From: an uncultured Eisenbergiella sp.
GTDB taxonomy: Bacteria; Bacillota; Clostridia; Lachnospirales; Lachnospiraceae
Direction of reading: 5' to 3'
DNA: 6,771 nt
NCBI GenBank assembly: GCA_948960675.1
Contig: CARDPF010000178.1
Coordinates: 1-6,771 of the forward strand
Position 1 is the first letter of the stretch. Every line of letters starts with the position of its first letter. Made by a program: the position numbers and the translations under genes. The notes beneath the pieces are model-generated. The model did no database searches. It was given only the letters and a program-made list of their open reading frames with translations, and was not told where the DNA came from. Of the stretch, positions 5,419 to 6,771 are shown piece by piece.

Positions 5419-6294
5419 TCAGTCTTTGGTCTTAACCTCCAGCTGGCTGCGCAGGTCAGCCGCTTTTTGACGGTATCCGGCGGCTTTTTCCCCATCCCCC
5501 AGCTTTTCGCAGACGGCGGCACAGTTTGTGCACAGCAGCGCATAACTCATGTTTTCCCCAAAATGCAGCTTGACCTCCCGCAGCGCTTCCTCATAATACG
5601 TAAGCGCCTCCTGCAGCTTTTGCGCATGGAAACAGGCTTCCCCCATGCCGGCCAGGGCCGCGCTGTAATGGGCGTCCGTCCCTTCCGTATTTTTCCGGAA
5701 AAGGGCAATCGCCTCTGTCAGTAACGCCTCCGCCTTCTGATATTCCCCCATTTTAAACTGCAGCAGCGCCAAATTGGTCTTGGATGTGGCAAGATCCGTC
5801 CGGGAATCCTCCCGTCCTTCCAAAATGGCTATTGCCCGCCCCAAAAACGCTGCCGCCTTTTCGTTTTCCTGCAGGCTTTCCAACAAAAGGCTGATATTAT
5901 TATACAAACCCGCAAAACGGGGGTCATTGGGCGCAAGCTTCTCCTCATAGATTTTCAGCGCCTTTGCATAATCCGCCAGCGCATCCTCATATCTCCCCGC
6001 CGCCCGGTACGCAGTGGCCGCGTTTAAAAGCGTCGTGGCAAAATGCTCCGAATCCTCCAGCTTAAGTTCTTCCAGCAAAAGCAGGACATCCTCCGCCGCC
6101 GCAAAAGATTTTTCAAATTGGGAAACGCTGCGGTAATAGCCGATCAATTCATTCCCGACAGAAATATAAATCCCGAAAGCGCTTTCCTCTTTGGCCTGCT
6201 CTAGGCAGGAAAGTAAAAACGGCTCCACTTTCCCGATCTCATTTTTTTCAAACAGTTGATCCAGCTTTGCATATATTTCTTCAATCGTCTGCAT
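5419..6294 (-). CDS. Tetratricopeptide repeat (TPR) protein
   Basis: The 291-residue product is made almost wholly of helix-turn-helix TPR units, at about 84-120, 126-160, 168-203, 208-246 and 250-284, with less regular helices in the first 80 residues. Typical units are AATAYRAAGRYEDALADYAKAL and LQFKMGEYQKAEALLTEAIALF, with the small-residue/aromatic TPR spacing. There is no signal peptide or membrane segment, so it should be a cytoplasmic scaffold or partner-binding protein. The next gene, a DUF4037 protein, follows after 10 bp, and its product is the most likely partner; I recall TPR repeats associated with DUF4037 in other Firmicutes but could not check. The ATG at 6294 overlaps the upstream gene's end by 14 bp and follows AGGATAG about 6-8 bases away, a moderate ribosome site. 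The specific role is not recognised. Confidence 0.88.
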   Translation of the reverse strand: MQTIEEIYAKLDQLFEKNEIGKVEPFLLSCLEQAKEESAFGIYISVGNELIGYYRSVSQFEKSFAAAEDVLLLLEELKLEDSEHFATTLLNAATAYRAAGRYEDALADYAKALKIYEEKLAPNDPRFAGLYNNISLLLESLQENEKAAAFLGRAIAILEGREDSRTDLATSKTNLALLQFKMGEYQKAEALLTEAIALFRKNTEGTDAHYSAALAGMGEACFHAQKLQEALTYYEEALREVKLHFGENMSYALLCTNCAAVCEKLGDGEKAAGYRQKAADLRSQLEVKTKD

Positions 6295-6771
6295 CTTCTT
6301 CTATCCTGACCCCCTTAAAGCCGTTTCCGGCATTATATGCAATACATTTCCATACAATCTCACCGTTCTCATCCCGCACGGCCCGGTTCCCGTTTTCAAA
6401 GGTAAGTTCGTAAACCAATTCCATCTCCAGTCCGTTCTCCTTCTCGAACGCAACCGTGTAGACAAGACAGTTTAGCATGTTTGCCGCGTCTATACTCAAC
6501 GGGAAAAAAACGTCTTCCCCGTCCGGATTGTCAAACTGATATTCCAGCGTCAGCTCTTCCTCTTTTGCTGACGCTTCCTCCGGTTCCTTTTTGGCTGGTT
6601 TCTTCCCCCCTGCCTCCCCGGAATCTTTTTTTTCCTCCCCCTCTTTTTCGCCCTCTACCCCATCTACACCATCCTGCAAATTTTCGGCTTCCTCTTTTTG
6701 CAAAATCCCTAAAAGTGCCTCCTTGACTGCCTCGTCCGGGATCAAATCCGGCCGGGTGAAAAGATCCGTTT
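6281..6771 (-). CDS. Unrecognised protein with acidic low-complexity linker, N-terminus beyond the window
   Basis: I do not recognise this gene. The frame is open to the window edge; 162 residues are visible, beginning TDLFTRPDLIPDEAVKEAL and ending at TGA 6283-6281. Three parts are visible: a short helical segment (up to about LLGILQKEE), a linker of about 45 residues dominated by Glu, Lys, Gly and Ala, and a compact C-terminal domain with alternating beta-like stretches (YQFDNPDGEDVFFPLS, ELVYELTFENGNRAVRD, EIVWKCIAYNAGNGFKGVRI). A TTG at 6745 could start translation, but the reading frame continues without a stop and no ribosome site is obvious, so I treat the gene as 5'-truncated by the window. 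It overlaps the TPR gene by 14 bp, which implies a shared operon with the TPR and DUF4037 genes. No signal peptide or membrane segment is visible in this part. Confidence 0.7.
   Translation of the reverse strand, partial: TDLFTRPDLIPDEAVKEALLGILQKEEAENLQDGVDGVEGEKEGEEKKDSGEAGGKKPAKKEPEEASAKEEELTLEYQFDNPDGEDVFFPLSIDAANMLNCLVYTVAFEKENGLEMELVYELTFENGNRAVRDENGEIVWKCIAYNAGNGFKGVRIEEDADD

Noticed and set aside
5409..5543. N-terminal extension of the DUF4037 protein by 45 residues
   Set aside because: The extension is an out-of-frame reading of the TPR gene with Cys/Arg/Pro-rich noise; ATG 5408 has a good GAGGGG site and starts the conserved part.
1..6771. CRISPR array, tRNA or rRNA genes, or prophage genes
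   Set aside because: No regularly spaced direct repeats, no tRNA-like cloverleaf, no rRNA sequence and no phage-type proteins were seen on either strand.

Overview
The window looks like the end of a draft-assembly contig from a Clostridia-type Firmicute, most likely Lachnospiraceae. The reasons are moderate GC (about 50-60% in the core genes), strong AGGAGG-like ribosome binding sites, the ruvA-ruvB / zapA / U32-peptidase neighbourhood, a ZapA with a long coiled-coil tail, and a NusG_II plus Gx-transporter pair. The taxon is inferred from protein style and gene order, not from a search. All recognised genes lie on the minus strand, so transcription runs from high to low coordinates. Bases 1-19 are not genomic: they match the 3' end of the Illumina TruSeq adapter and mark the physical contig end.

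In transcription order, the first group (6771 to 4416) holds the C-terminal part of an unrecognised protein with an acidic low-complexity linker, a cytoplasmic TPR protein, and a DUF4037 protein carrying a nucleotidyltransferase-fold signature. They overlap by 14 bp or are separated by 10 bp, so they are very likely cotranscribed.

The second group starts at a good sigma-A type promoter (TTGAAA-17-TAAAAT, 4408 to 4380), only 7 bp after the DUF4037 stop. A 9-bp inverted repeat covers the predicted start of the transcript. The group contains a membrane-anchored NusG_II protein and a Gx-transporter (Hpre_diP_synt_I) protein, a pair resembling EetA/EetB of flavin-based extracellular electron transfer loci. 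These are followed by the Holliday-junction branch migration genes ruvA and ruvB, and then by a GNAT acetyltransferase gene. The GNAT gene is broken by an insertion of about 44-50 bp with near-perfect terminal inverted repeats. Its coding sequence is clearly more AT-rich (about 36% GC) than its neighbours, which suggests recent acquisition.

The third group is zapA, the FtsZ-ring stabiliser, with its own promoter (TTGCAA-17-TATAAT) and a Rho-independent terminator. Last comes the N-terminal 180 residues of a U32-family peptidase / RNA-hydroxylase-type protein, cut off by the contig end.

I see no RNA genes, CRISPR array, phage genes or full insertion sequence. The most noteworthy items are the tiny palindromic insertion in the GNAT gene, the adapter at the contig end, the possible operator ahead of the NusG_II gene, and the poorly characterised TPR-DUF4037 operon. 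I did not find convincing evidence of a wholly new system.
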